From the NCBI GenBank assembly GCA_029778515.1, contig JAKOQD010000205.1, forward strand, positions 1 to 17,249: 17,249 nt of DNA, in the 5' to 3' direction. A program made the translations under genes and the position numbers. Under the pieces are notes generated by a model. It worked only from the letters and a program-made list of their open reading frames with translations. It made no database searches and was not told the DNA's origin. Every line of letters starts with the position of its first letter. Positions within the stretch are counted from its first letter, which is position 1. This document shows positions 1-7,745 of this stretch, piece after piece. This DNA is from Actinomycetes bacterium. Its GTDB lineage: Bacteria; Actinomycetota; Actinomycetes; Propionibacteriales; Propionibacteriaceae.

Positions 1-1
1 C

Positions 2-424
<423 letters not shown>

Positions 425-454
425 GCCGCGCGCCCGTCCGCCGTTTCGCAGTTA

Positions 455-516
455 ACGCCAGCGATCCGGACTCTTGCCAGGGAACATTCCCCGGCAAGAG
501 TCCGGATCGCTGGCGT
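455..516 (+). terminator. Long palindrome after ilvC, probable terminator
   Basis: Positions 455-478 are the exact reverse complement of 493-516 (24 bp). After one mismatch (479/492) the pairing continues for 5 bp (480-484 with 487-491), leaving only CA at the centre. The whole 62-nt element is therefore almost perfectly self-complementary. It lies 30 bp downstream of the ilvC stop. No run of T follows, so it would be a U-less (I-shaped) terminator of the kind proposed for mycobacteria. Its inner core resembles that of the palindrome at 1586-1657. Confidence 0.7.
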
Positions 517-632
517 CTAGCTGCGGTGGGTTGATTTTGGGGCGGACGGGGTGAGCTTGGCTGGTTTGCACAGGGTGTTGTCGATTTGTTGCACCCCTTT
601 CACTGGCGTTCGGGGTGCGCTGAAGTGAAGGC

Positions 633-1550
633 ATGGATGTGATCCGAGCCCGCGAACTGGTCAGCCAAGGGAAAAGCCATCGGGCGTTGTCGCGCCAAGC
701 CGGCTCGGGTGCGCTGGTGCGAGTGCGTCACGGTGCCTATGCCGATGCCCTGGCGGCACCAGCGATCAACCGCCATCTACAGCTGGTTGCCGGAACCTGG
801 CCCACGCTTGGGCCCAACACCGTGATCAGCCACGTCAGCGCCGGGGTGCTACACGATCTGCCGTCGTGGACCGGTCTATTGGGACGCGTGACGGTAACTC
901 GCTCCGGTTCGGGTCACGGTGAGCGGAGCACGCACCTCTACGCGCGCCGCTCCGACCTTTCCGGCCAGGAGGTGATCGAACTCGGTGGCTACCGGGTGAC
1001 CAGTCTCGAGCGGACGGCGATCGACTTCAGCTGTCTGCTCAACTACGAGCAGGCGGTGTCGGTTCTCGATGCGGCACTGCATGCCAAGGCCGATCTGGCT
1101 CTGCTGGCGGCGACAGTCGAGGCCGCCGGTCGGAAACGTGGCATTGGGACGGCGCGTGCGGCCCTTGCCTTCGCCGACGGTCGGTCGGAGAGCCCGGGCG
1201 AGTCCATCAGCAGGGTACGGATCGCCGAGGTTGGGCTTGAGCGTCCCGAACTGCAGGTGAACATCTTCGATGAGTACGGCAACTGGGTGGCGAGAACCGA
1301 CTTCGGTTGGCTCCTGCGCGGCGTGGTTGGCGAGTTCGACGGCCGGATCAAGTACGCCGGCACGCCTGAGGAAGTGTCGCGCGCGGTGATGAAGGAGAAG
1401 GCGCGCGAAGCTGCAATTCGGCGGCTCGGGTGGGTCGTCGTCCGCTGGGGCTGGGACGACCTGGCGAATCGCGCCGCGTTCCGTGACCGCATCGAGTCGG
1501 CGTTCACCCAAGCGTCCAATCAAATTCTCGGCGACGCGCGACCGGCCTAG
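633..1550 (+). CDS. AbiEi-like protein with DUF559/PD-(D/E)XK-like C-terminal domain
   Basis: The 305-residue protein resembles the large actinobacterial family annotated as type IV toxin-antitoxin AbiEi-family antitoxin domain proteins. Residues about 3-40 form a winged-helix DNA-binding segment (RARELVSQGKSHRALSRQ ... VRHGAYAD). A middle part reads VISHVSAGVLHDLP and TSLERTAIDFS. The C-terminal third looks like a DUF559 or Vsr-type nuclease fold, with E190, D223, E234-x-D236 and K240 in a PD-(D/E)XK-like order. No AbiEii nucleotidyltransferase toxin lies on either side, so it is an orphan, as is usual for this family. The ATG at 633 has no good Shine-Dalgarno. TGAAGT lies 6 nt upstream and could be a weak leaderless -10. 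The true role is unknown; it could be a regulator, a nuclease, or both. Confidence 0.72.
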   Translation: MDVIRARELVSQGKSHRALSRQAGSGALVRVRHGAYADALAAPAINRHLQLVAGTWPTLGPNTVISHVSAGVLHDLPSWTGLLGRVTVTRSGSGHGERSTHLYARRSDLSGQEVIELGGYRVTSLERTAIDFSCLLNYEQAVSVLDAALHAKADLALLAATVEAAGRKRGIGTARAALAFADGRSESPGESISRVRIAEVGLERPELQVNIFDEYGNWVARTDFGWLLRGVVGEFDGRIKYAGTPEEVSRAVMKEKAREAAIRRLGWVVVRWGWDDLANRAAFRDRIESAFTQASNQILGDARPA

Positions 1551-1585
1551 CCGGTGCTCGTGCTCGTCCCAGCCGTCCGCCGCTC

Positions 1586-1657
1586 AGTTCCCGCCGGCGA
1601 ATCTGACATTTGCCGGGGAAGGTTCCCCGGCGAACGTCAGTTTCGCCGGCGGGAACT
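1586..1657 (+). terminator. Long palindrome after the AbiEi-like gene, probable terminator
   Basis: Arms 1586-1620 and 1623-1657 (35 nt each) are complementary apart from three positions, with GG as the only central loop. The outer part is agttcccgccggcgaa and the core is gccggggaa/ttccccggc. It lies 35 bp after the AbiEi-like stop, and no T-run follows. The core matches that of the palindrome at 455-516 (gccagggaa/ttccccggc), so the two are probably related elements. Confidence 0.65.
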
Positions 1658-1666
1658 TTGGGGGCA

Positions 1667-1778
1667 CGAGTGCGAGCAAGCTCGCCCTGCGCTCTCGTCG
1701 TCGGGTCTCGCTGCGCTGTGGATCCTTCCTCCTCGGCGAGTGCGAGCAAGCTCGCCCTGCGCTCTCGTCGTCGGGTCT
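1667..1778. repeat. 42-bp perfect direct repeat, period 70 bp, upstream of the ATPase
   Basis: Positions 1667-1708 and 1737-1778 are identical over 42 bp and are separated by a 28-bp spacer. Each copy begins CGAGTGCGAGCAAGCTCGCC, which itself contains the small inverted repeat gcgag/ctcgc. The second copy ends 15 bp before the ATPase start codon, so the repeat occupies the promoter region. It could be a duplicated operator or a neutral tandem duplication; the sequence does not say which. Confidence 0.85.
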
Positions 1779-1793
1779 GGCAAGCTGGCGCCC

Positions 1794-4220
1794 ATGACTA
1801 ACACGGCGACGCTCGACCCCGGACTGTCCACGGCCGAGGTCGAGGATCGAGTGCGGCGCGGGCTGGTGAACGAGCTGCCGCCACGGTCGGGCCGCAGCAC
1901 CTGGGACATCGTCCGGGCCAACGTGTTCACCCGGATCAACTTCCTGCTGATGGTGCTGTTCATCATGGTGCTGAGCACCGGCTCGATCGTGAACGCGCTG
2001 TTCGGCTTCCTGATCATCATCAACTCCGGCGTGGGCATCGTCCAGGAGCTCAAGGCGAAGCGCACGCTGGACAGCCTGGCCGTGGTCGGCGAAGGCAAGC
2101 CCACCGTCCGCCGGGACGGGGTTCCGGTCGAACTGCACCGCGAAGAGCTGGTGCTCGACGACGTGATCGAGATCGGCCCGGGCGACCAGATCGTCGTCGA
2201 CGGCGAAGTGGTCGAGGCGTCCTATCTCGAAGTCGACGAGTCGCTGCTGACCGGCGAGTCCGATCCGCTGGAGAAGACGCCGGGCAGCGAAGTGATGTCG
2301 GGGAGCTTCGTGGTCGCCGGGTTCGGCGCGTTCCGGGCGACCAAGGTTGGCCGCGACTCCTACGCGGCCAAGCTGACCAGCGAGGCCAGCAAGTTCTCGC
2401 TGGTGAAGTCGGAGCTACAGCAGGGCATCAACCAGATCCTGCGGCTGATCACCTGGCTGCTGATCCCGGTCGGGCTGGCCACGATCTGGGTGCAGTGGGG
2501 CCAGCGCACCGACGAGACCTGGCAGCAGGTGGTGCTACGGATGGCCGGCGCCCTGGTGCCGATGGTGCCCGAGGGTTTGGTGCTGCTCACGTCGCTCGCG
2601 TTCGCGGTGGGTGTGGTTCGGCTCGGCAAGCAGCAGTGCCTGGTCCAGGAGCTCCCGGCGATCGAGGGCCTGGCCAGGGTCGACGTGGTCTGCGCCGACA
2701 AGACCGGCACCCTCACCGAGAACGGCCTCAAGTTCACCGACCTCGACACCCTGGATTCCAACGACATTCCGGGCCTCAGAAAGGTGCTGGCCCAACTCGC
2801 CGCCGGCGATCCGCGTCCGAATGCTTCGATGCAGGCGCTGGCACACGAACTGCCGCTCACCGAACAGCAGTGGGCGATCACCGCGATGGCGCCGTTCACG
2901 TCCGCCAAGAAATGGTCGGGCATGTCGTTCGAGGGCCACGGCAACTGGGTGATCGGCGCCCCGGACGTGCTGGCCCCGGCCAAGAGTGCGGCCGCGTCCC
3001 GGGCTGAACAGATCGGCGCGGGTGGCCGCCGCGTGCTGCTGCTGGCCGAGTCCGATCGGCTCGTGGACGCCCTCGGCGCCCCGGGAACGGTCACCCCCCG
3101 CGCACTGCTGGTGCTGGAGCAGAAGGTGCGCCCGGAGGCGGCCGGCACCCTGGCCTTCTTCGCTGAGCAGAACGTGGACGTGAAGGTCATCTCCGGCGAC
3201 AACGCGACCTCAGTGGGCGCGGTCACCGGCTCGTTGGGCGTCGATACCGGCGAGGTCGTCGATGCCCGCACCCTGCCCGAGGACGCGGACGAGTTCGCCG
3301 CGCGCGTCGAGGAAGCCGGGGTGTTCGGACGGGTCACCCCGCAGCAGAAGCGGCAGATGGTGGCTGCCCTCCAATCCAAGGGACGCAACGTCGCCATGAC
3401 CGGCGACGGCGTCAACGATGTGCTCGCGATAAAGGATGCCGACCTGGGCGTCGCGATGGGTTCGGGGGCCGCCGCAACCCGCTCGGTGGCCCAGATCGTG
3501 CTGCTGAATGACAGCTTCGCCACCCTGCCGCACGTGGTGGCCGAGGGCCGCCGGGTGATCGGCAACATCGAGCGGGTCGCGAACTTCTTCCTGACCAAGA
3601 CGATGTACTCGATCATTCTGGCGCTGCTGGTGGCGTTGTGGCGGATCCCGTTCCCGTTCGTGCCGATTCACATCTCGTTCGTCGGCTGGTTCACAATCGG
3701 CATTCCGGCCTCCATCCTTGCGCTGGCGCCGAACGCCGAGCGGGCGCGTCCGGGCTTCCTGAAGCGGGTGATGAGCTTTTCGATCCCGGCGGGCATCGTG
3801 GTCGCCGTGACCAGCTTCACCGCCTACCTGCTGGTCAAGCCGGCCACCCCTGACCCCGTCCTCAGCACCCAGGCGAGCACCGCGGCGCTGGTCACGCTGA
3901 TGATGGGCGGGGCGTGGGTGATGATCGCGACCGCGCGTCCGTACCAGTGGTGGAAGCTGCTGATGATCGGGCTGTGCCTGCTGGCCGCCTACGGGGTGAT
4001 CTTCTGGCTGCCGTACTGGCTACCCGCCTGGGCCGAGGTGATCCCGCTGCTCGGCAACCTGATCCCGCAGCTGCAGATGGATCCGGCCAATGCCGCGATG
4101 ATGACCACCACCGCCTCGATGGGCCTGTTGGCGATCGTCCTGATCGAAGCAATTTGGTGGATCTCCGGGAGGGTCACCGGCGAGCGGCGGCACCTGTTCG
4201 GCACTCTCGCCGCCGACTGA
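1794..4220 (+). CDS. ctpE: CtpE-like cation-translocating P-type ATPase
   Basis: This 808-residue P-type ATPase sits in the cell membrane and uses an aspartyl-phosphate cycle to move a cation. Visible motifs are TGES (153-156) of the actuator domain, PEGL (259-262) in the ion-binding helix, [10 protein letters not shown] with phosphorylated Asp302, and TGDGVND (536-542) of the P domain. Hydrophobic segments flank residues about 40-75 and 225-285, and the C-terminal third holds six more. PEGL, and the stretch [19 protein letters not shown] after the hinge motif, resemble mycobacterial CtpE, reported as a Ca2+ importer; calcium as substrate is therefore an inference. No N-terminal heavy-metal CxxC domain is present. 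The ATG at 1794 is chosen because the protein begins like its family there, and an upstream GTG would translate the palindrome and direct repeats. CAAGCT lies 7 nt upstream of the ATG, so the mRNA may be leaderless. Confidence 0.9.
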   Translation: MTNTATLDPGLSTAEVEDRVRRGLVNELPPRSGRSTWDIVRANVFTRINFLLMVLFIMVLSTGSIVNALFGFLIIINSGVGIVQELKAKRTLDSLAVVGEGKPTVRRDGVPVELHREELVLDDVIEIGPGDQIVVDGEVVEASYLEVDESLLTGESDPLEKTPGSEVMSGSFVVAGFGAFRATKVGRDSYAAKLTSEASKFSLVKSELQQGINQILRLITWLLIPVGLATIWVQWGQRTDETWQQVVLRMAGALVPMVPEGLVLLTSLAFAVGVVRLGKQQCLVQELPAIEGLARVDVVCADKTGTLTENGLKFTDLDTLDSNDIPGLRKVLAQLAAGDPRPNASMQALAHELPLTEQQWAITAMAPFTSAKKWSGMSFEGHGNWVIGAPDVLAPAKSAAASRAEQIGAGGRRVLLLAESDRLVDALGAPGTVTPRALLVLEQKVRPEAAGTLAFFAEQNVDVKVISGDNATSVGAVTGSLGVDTGEVVDARTLPEDADEFAARVEEAGVFGRVTPQQKRQMVAALQSKGRNVAMTGDGVNDVLAIKDADLGVAMGSGAAATRSVAQIVLLNDSFATLPHVVAEGRRVIGNIERVANFFLTKTMYSIILALLVALWRIPFPFVPIHISFVGWFTIGIPASILALAPNAERARPGFLKRVMSFSIPAGIVVAVTSFTAYLLVKPATPDPVLSTQASTAALVTLMMGGAWVMIATARPYQWWKLLMIGLCLLAAYGVIFWLPYWLPAWAEVIPLLGNLIPQLQMDPANAAMMTTTASMGLLAIVLIEAIWWISGRVTGERRHLFGTLAAD

Positions 4221-4226
4221 GAGTCT

Positions 4227-4532
4227 CTAGATCACCGGGTCGACCGCGAAGTCGGCCAGGCCGTGCTGCTCGCACACCACCAGGCAGCGATCCGCCGCCC
4301 CCATAGCTGCCGCGGGCCAGCCGGTCGCCGGCTGGGCCAGCGCGATCAGGTAGTTCGCCCGCGCCTCATTCTCCGGACGCGCCGAAGGCGTCAGCTGCCC
4401 GTGGTACGCGGCGGCGTAGACCGTCCGCAGCAGCAACTCATCGCCACTGGCCTCGCGTTCGGCAGCCAGCAACGCGTGGGCGGCGTTGTTGGCCTATGCG
4501 CCCTGGCGGCGGTGCCAGTCGGCATCCACCAC
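4227..4532 (-). pseudogene. Broken actinobacterial hypothetical gene downstream of leuB
   Basis: Read on the minus strand from a GTG at 4532, the frame gives VVDADWHRRQGA, then a TAG stop (4496-4494), then continues in the same frame as ANNAAHALLAAEREASGDEL through NEARANYLIALAQPATG and ADRCLVVCEQHGLADF. The pattern recalls actinobacterial hypothetical proteins with ANN near the start, a central EAR.Y.IA motif and a DRCL..C.EHGL.DF segment, which as I recall continue about 40 residues further. Here the frame ends at 4227, 7 bp from the convergent ATPase stop. The gene therefore appears both interrupted by a nonsense codon and cut at its C-terminus. A shorter protein starting at TTG 4472 is conceivable but would lack the N-terminus. 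It begins 23 bp after the leuB stop and was probably in that operon. Function is unknown. Confidence 0.6.
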
Positions 4533-4555
4533 GACCTCGCCCGCCGCGCCCGCGG

Positions 4556-5614
4556 TCAGATGCGAGCCGCGATCTCGTCGCCGACCACCGACGTCGGACG
4601 CTTGGTCGCGCCCCGCTCGGCGATGTCGGCGTCCACGGCCACCTCGATGCGCCTGGCGTCGGCCGGACGGCCGAGGTGGTCGAGTAGCAGGGCCATCGAC
4701 AAGATGGTGGCGGTCGGGTCGGCGATGCCCTGGCCGGCGATGTCCGGCGCCGAGCCGTGCACCGGCTCGAACATGGACGGGAACGCGCCGGTCGGGTTGA
4801 TGTTCGCCGAAGCGGCTAGCCCGATGCCGCCGGTGACTGCAGCGGCCAGATCGGTGAGGATGTCGCCGAAGAGGTTGTCAGTGACCATCACGTCGAAGCG
4901 CTGCGGGTCCTGCACCAGGGCGATCGTGGCCGCGTCCACGTGCAGGTAGTCGGTGGTGACGTCTGGGTGCTCGGCGGCGACGGTCTGGAAGAGCCGGTTC
5001 CACAGCCCGCCGGCGTGCACCAGCACGTTGTGCTTGTGCACCATGGTGACCGCCTTGCGGCGGTTCTCGGCGCGCTCGAAGGCGTCCCGGATCACCCGCT
5101 CGACACCGTGGGCCGTGTTGATGCTGACCTCGGTGGCCACCTCGAAGTCGGTGCCGGCACGGAAAGCGCCGCCGTTGCCGCAGTAAAGGCCCTCGGTGCC
5201 CTCGCGCACCACGACGAAGTCGATCGGCCCGCGCTCGGTCACCGACGTGGCCAGGGGAGTGGGCACGCCCGGGTACAGCTTGGACGGGCGCAGGTTCACG
5301 TAGTGGTCGAACGCGAAGCGCAGCTTGAGCAGCAGACCCCGCTCCAGAAGCCCGGACGGGATCGCCTTCGAACCCGGCGCGGCTCCCACGGCGCCGAGGA
5401 TGATCGCCTGCGAAGCGGCCAGGGTTTCCAGTTCGGAGTCGGGCAGCACCTCACCGGTGCGCTGCCAGCGCTCGGCGCCCAGGTCGTGGTGCACGAAGTC
5501 GAAGGCATCCTCGCCGACCACGGTGGTGAGGACCTTGAGGCCCTCGGCCACCACCTCGGGGCCGATGCCGTCGCCGGCGATGACGGAAATGACTGGCTTG
5601 TCGGCTGTTCTCAC
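4556..5614 (-). CDS. leuB: 3-isopropylmalate dehydrogenase
   Basis: The 352-residue enzyme oxidises and decarboxylates 3-isopropylmalate to 2-ketoisocaproate with NAD+ in leucine synthesis. With citramalate synthase present it probably also handles erythro-3-methylmalate for isoleucine. Family marks include [11 protein letters not shown] (12-22), substrate arginines in [15 protein letters not shown] (R99, R109) and [10 protein letters not shown] (R137, Y144), K194 of MVHKHNVL, D227, and NLFGDILTD with metal ligands D251 and D255. [14 protein letters not shown] (287-300) marks the NAD site. The GTG at 5614 is preferred over an ATG further upstream because the fold begins there and TAACCT lies exactly 7 nt before it, giving a leaderless start. 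It diverges from ilvE across 70 bp. A broken hypothetical gene follows. Confidence 0.95.
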   Translation of the reverse strand: MRTADKPVISVIAGDGIGPEVVAEGLKVLTTVVGEDAFDFVHHDLGAERWQRTGEVLPDSELETLAASQAIILGAVGAAPGSKAIPSGLLERGLLLKLRFAFDHYVNLRPSKLYPGVPTPLATSVTERGPIDFVVVREGTEGLYCGNGGAFRAGTDFEVATEVSINTAHGVERVIRDAFERAENRRKAVTMVHKHNVLVHAGGLWNRLFQTVAAEHPDVTTDYLHVDAATIALVQDPQRFDVMVTDNLFGDILTDLAAAVTGGIGLAASANINPTGAFPSMFEPVHGSAPDIAGQGIADPTATILSMALLLDHLGRPADARRIEVAVDADIAERGATKRPTSVVGDEIAARI

Positions 5615-5621
5615 CCGGGCG

Positions 5622-5627
5622 AGGTTA
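5622..5627 (-). promoter_or_regulatory. Leaderless -10 of leuB (TAACCT)
   Basis: On the minus strand TAACCT is followed by 7 nt and then the GTG at 5614, so transcription would begin at or next to the start codon. There is no Shine-Dalgarno in the gap, and no convincing -35 is seen. Confidence 0.6.
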
Positions 5628-5672
5628 CTGGGACGACCACGCTTCGGACGTCCCTGTCTCACCACTCAGCGG

Positions 5673-5678
5673 TAGCAT
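5673..5678 (+). promoter_or_regulatory. Leaderless -10 of ilvE (TAGCAT)
   Basis: TAGCAT is followed by 6 nt (GCGCAC) and then the ATG at 5685, which places the transcript start at the initiation codon. It faces the leuB -10, with 45 bp between the two hexamers, so one regulator could control both genes. Confidence 0.65.
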
Positions 5679-5684
5679 GCGCAC

Positions 5685-6770
5685 ATGTCCCTGACTTTCC
5701 CGCTCCATCGCAACCCCAATCCGGCCGGCGACGACGAGGTCGCGCGAGTCCTGGCGAACCCTGGCTTCGGTGATCACTTCACCGATCACATGGCCGTCGC
5801 GACCTGGACGAAAGCGGACGGTTGGGCCGCGGATGAGGTCAAGCCCTACGGGCCGTTCCAGATGGACCCGGCCAGCGCCGTCCTGCACTACGGCCAGGAG
5901 ATCTTCGAGGGCTTGAAGGCCTATCGGCATGCGGACGGTTCGATTCACCTGTTCCGTCCGGAGGCGAACGCCGAGCGTTTCCAGTCCTCAGCCGCCCGGA
6001 TGATGCTGCCCGAACTGCCAGTGGACGACTTCGTCACCGCGGTCGAAGAACTGGTCAAGGTGGACGAGCGCTGGGTGCCGGTTTCGGCGGGTGAGCAGAG
6101 CCTCTACATCCGGCCGTTCATGTTCGCGTCCGAGGTGTTCCTAGGCGTGCGTGCGGCCGAGCGGGTCACCTTCTGCGTGATCGTGTCGCCCGCCGGGCCG
6201 TACTTCGCCGGCGGCGTCCAGCCCGTCGACATCTGGGTGACCGACGAGTATTCCCGGGCCGGGGTGGGCGGCACGGGTGCGGCCAAGTGCGGCGGCAACT
6301 ACGCCTCGTCCCTGATCGCGCAGTACGAAGGCTATGAGCACGGCTGCTCGCAGGTGCTATTCATCGAGGCCGCTGACAAGGACCGGGTGGAGGAACTCGG
6401 CGGCATGAACGTCTTCCTGATCACCGCGGACGGGCGGTTGGTCACCCCTGCGCTCACCGGCACCATCCTGGAGGGCATCACCCGCGACTCGATCCTGACC
6501 GTGGCGGCCGAGCTGGGCCTCACTCCTGAGGAACGCCGGATCACTCCCGACGAGCTCTTCTCGGGCATTGCTGACGGCAGCACCGTCGAGGCGTTCTCGT
6601 GCGGCACCGCGGCTGTGGTCACCCCGATCGGTGCGTTCAAATCGAAGGCCGGCGAGTGGCGCCTGCCCGAGAACGGCAGCCCGCAGACCCTCGCGATCCG
6701 CAACGCCATCCTGGACATCCAGTACGGCCGCGTCCCCGACACCCACGGCTGGCTGAAGCGCGTCCGCTGA
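5685..6770 (+). CDS. ilvE: Branched-chain amino acid aminotransferase
   Basis: This PLP enzyme (361 aa, fold type IV) performs the last step of leucine, isoleucine and valine synthesis by transferring an amino group from glutamate to the 2-keto acid. The sequence matches the class II form common in actinobacteria and eukaryotes. It shows YGQEIFEGLKAYR, LYIRPFMFASE, VGGTGAAKCGGNYASS with the Schiff-base lysine K201, ELGGMNVFLI, and the phosphate-binding SCGTAAVVTPIG. The length is normal. The start at 5685 is supported by TAGCAT 6 nt upstream and by the usual N-terminus. It is the divergent partner of leuB and is followed by a 406-bp gene-free region with a large palindrome. Confidence 0.96.
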   Translation: MSLTFPLHRNPNPAGDDEVARVLANPGFGDHFTDHMAVATWTKADGWAADEVKPYGPFQMDPASAVLHYGQEIFEGLKAYRHADGSIHLFRPEANAERFQSSAARMMLPELPVDDFVTAVEELVKVDERWVPVSAGEQSLYIRPFMFASEVFLGVRAAERVTFCVIVSPAGPYFAGGVQPVDIWVTDEYSRAGVGGTGAAKCGGNYASSLIAQYEGYEHGCSQVLFIEAADKDRVEELGGMNVFLITADGRLVTPALTGTILEGITRDSILTVAAELGLTPEERRITPDELFSGIADGSTVEAFSCGTAAVVTPIGAFKSKAGEWRLPENGSPQTLAIRNAILDIQYGRVPDTHGWLKRVR

Positions 6771-6857
6771 GCGCACAGCTCGTCGAGGGCCGGCCTACCC
6801 GAGATCCGTCGGGTTTCCGTCTGCTGCGCCTTGGGTTCATCCCTGTGGCGGGCATTC

Positions 6858-7020
6858 AACCCGGTTTTGACCGGTTTCGAGGGCCTCACCAGCGGCTCCC
6901 GAAAGAACAACCCGACTTTGACTGGTTATGGAGCCGGATTCCGGCCGGATAACCAGTCAAAGTCGGGTTCATCGCAGACGGGACCACGGGACCGCCGCCA
7001 TAACCGGTTGAAAGCGGGTT
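6858..7020. repeat. 163-bp concentric palindrome between convergent ilvE and tpx
   Basis: This lies in the 406-bp gene-free interval 6771-7176. Four copies of a 21-nt motif, AACCCG..TTTGAC.GGTTAT, are present: 6858-6878 and 6909-6929 on the plus strand, 6949-6969 and 7000-7020 on the minus strand. The inner pair is a perfect 21-bp inverted repeat and the outer pair matches at 16 of 21. Both pairs share one centre at 6939, as does a small inner palindrome (gccgga T tccggc, 6933-6945). The two spacers between inner and outer arms are both exactly 30 nt and do not pair well. It probably ends transcription from both sides, but the nested design is unusual. The rest of the interval (6771-6857 and 7021-7176) shows no gene or clear signal. 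Confidence 0.85.
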
Positions 7021-7176
7021 CATCGGCGTCGTCCGCGTGGATCATCGATCACATTCGCATCGGGGAACCGGACTTGGCGCCAGTACTCGCTCCAGGGGGT
7101 GTGCTCGCAGGTTTGGCTGGTCCTCGACGGGCGGTCGTGACGCTGGCGGCCGAGTTATCCCGATTAAGAGGGCGGC

Positions 7177-7677
7177 CTACGCCAGTGCGGCCAGCGCGGC
7201 CGCGTAGTCGGGCTCCTCGCTGATGTTCGGCACCTGTTGGGTGTAGGTGATGGTGCCGTCCGCGTCCGCCACCACGACCGCGCGGGAGAGCAGAGTGCGC
7301 ATCGGCCCGTCCAGCAGGGTGACGCCGAAGTCGTCGCCGAAGCTCGAGCGGAAGCCGGACCCGGTCACGACGTTGTCGATGCCCTCGGCGCCGCAGAACC
7401 GGGCCTGGGCCATCGGAAGGTCGTTCGAGACACAGAGCACGACCGCGTCCGGCAGCCCGGCGGCGAGTTCATTGAACCGACGGACGCTCATCGCGCAGAC
7501 CCCGGTATCGATGCTCGGGAAGATGTTCAGCACCAGCCGCTTGCCCACTGCCACGTCCGGGCCGAGGTCGTCGGTCATACCGGTGCTGGTGAGCACGAAG
7601 CCGGGTAGCTTGCTACCCACTTCGGGGAGTTCGCCGATGCTGTGTACGGTCAATCCGCGGTGCACGAGTGTCGCCAT
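7177..7677 (-). CDS. tpx: Thiol peroxidase (atypical 2-Cys peroxiredoxin)
   Basis: The 166-residue cytosolic peroxidase reduces hydrogen peroxide and lipid hydroperoxides at the expense of thioredoxin. It is recognised by FPSIDTGVCAMSVRRFN with peroxidatic Cys61 and Thr58, and by NDLPMAQARFCGAEG with resolving Cys95. The C-terminal part, LLSRAVVVADADGTITYTQQVPNISEEPDY, is typical of Tpx. The usual proline before Val-Cys61 is glycine here, a mild change outside the catalytic residues. The ATG at 7677 matches the family start, and TACGAT lies exactly 7 nt upstream, so the message is probably leaderless. A longer in-frame extension would overlap the divergent promoter. It is divergent from cimA across 68 bp and convergent with ilvE. 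Confidence 0.95.
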   Translation of the reverse strand: MATLVHRGLTVHSIGELPEVGSKLPGFVLTSTGMTDDLGPDVAVGKRLVLNIFPSIDTGVCAMSVRRFNELAAGLPDAVVLCVSNDLPMAQARFCGAEGIDNVVTGSGFRSSFGDDFGVTLLDGPMRTLLSRAVVVADADGTITYTQQVPNISEEPDYAAALAALA

Positions 7678-7684
7678 GTTTGAG

Positions 7685-7690
7685 ATCGTA
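7685..7690 (-). promoter_or_regulatory. Leaderless -10 of tpx (TACGAT)
   Basis: On the minus strand TACGAT is followed by 7 nt and the ATG at 7677. No Shine-Dalgarno is present, so this spacing fits a leaderless transcript. Confidence 0.6.
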
Positions 7691-7733
7691 GTCTCGAAAC
7701 CTGAAACGCTGGCGTAACCGCGGTGGGGGACGG

Positions 7734-7739
7734 CAAACT
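7734..7739 (+). promoter_or_regulatory. Leaderless -10 of cimA (CAAACT)
   Basis: CAAACT is followed by 6 nt (CACCCG) and the GTG at 7746. It differs from the TANNNT pattern at the first base only. Confidence 0.5.
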
Positions 7740-7745
7740 CACCCG

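Noticed and set aside
1554..1793. 80-codon N-terminal extension of the cation ATPase from an upstream GTG
   Set aside because: It would translate the palindrome and the direct repeats, and homologs begin at the ATG at 1794.
2360..3616. 418-codon minus-strand frame inside the ATPase gene
   Set aside because: Serine/alanine/threonine-rich low-complexity antisense translation; the plus frame has all P-type ATPase motifs.
6831..7223. Plus-strand open frame of 130 codons in the gap after ilvE
   Set aside because: It translates the concentric palindrome, overlaps the tpx end antisense, and resembles no family.
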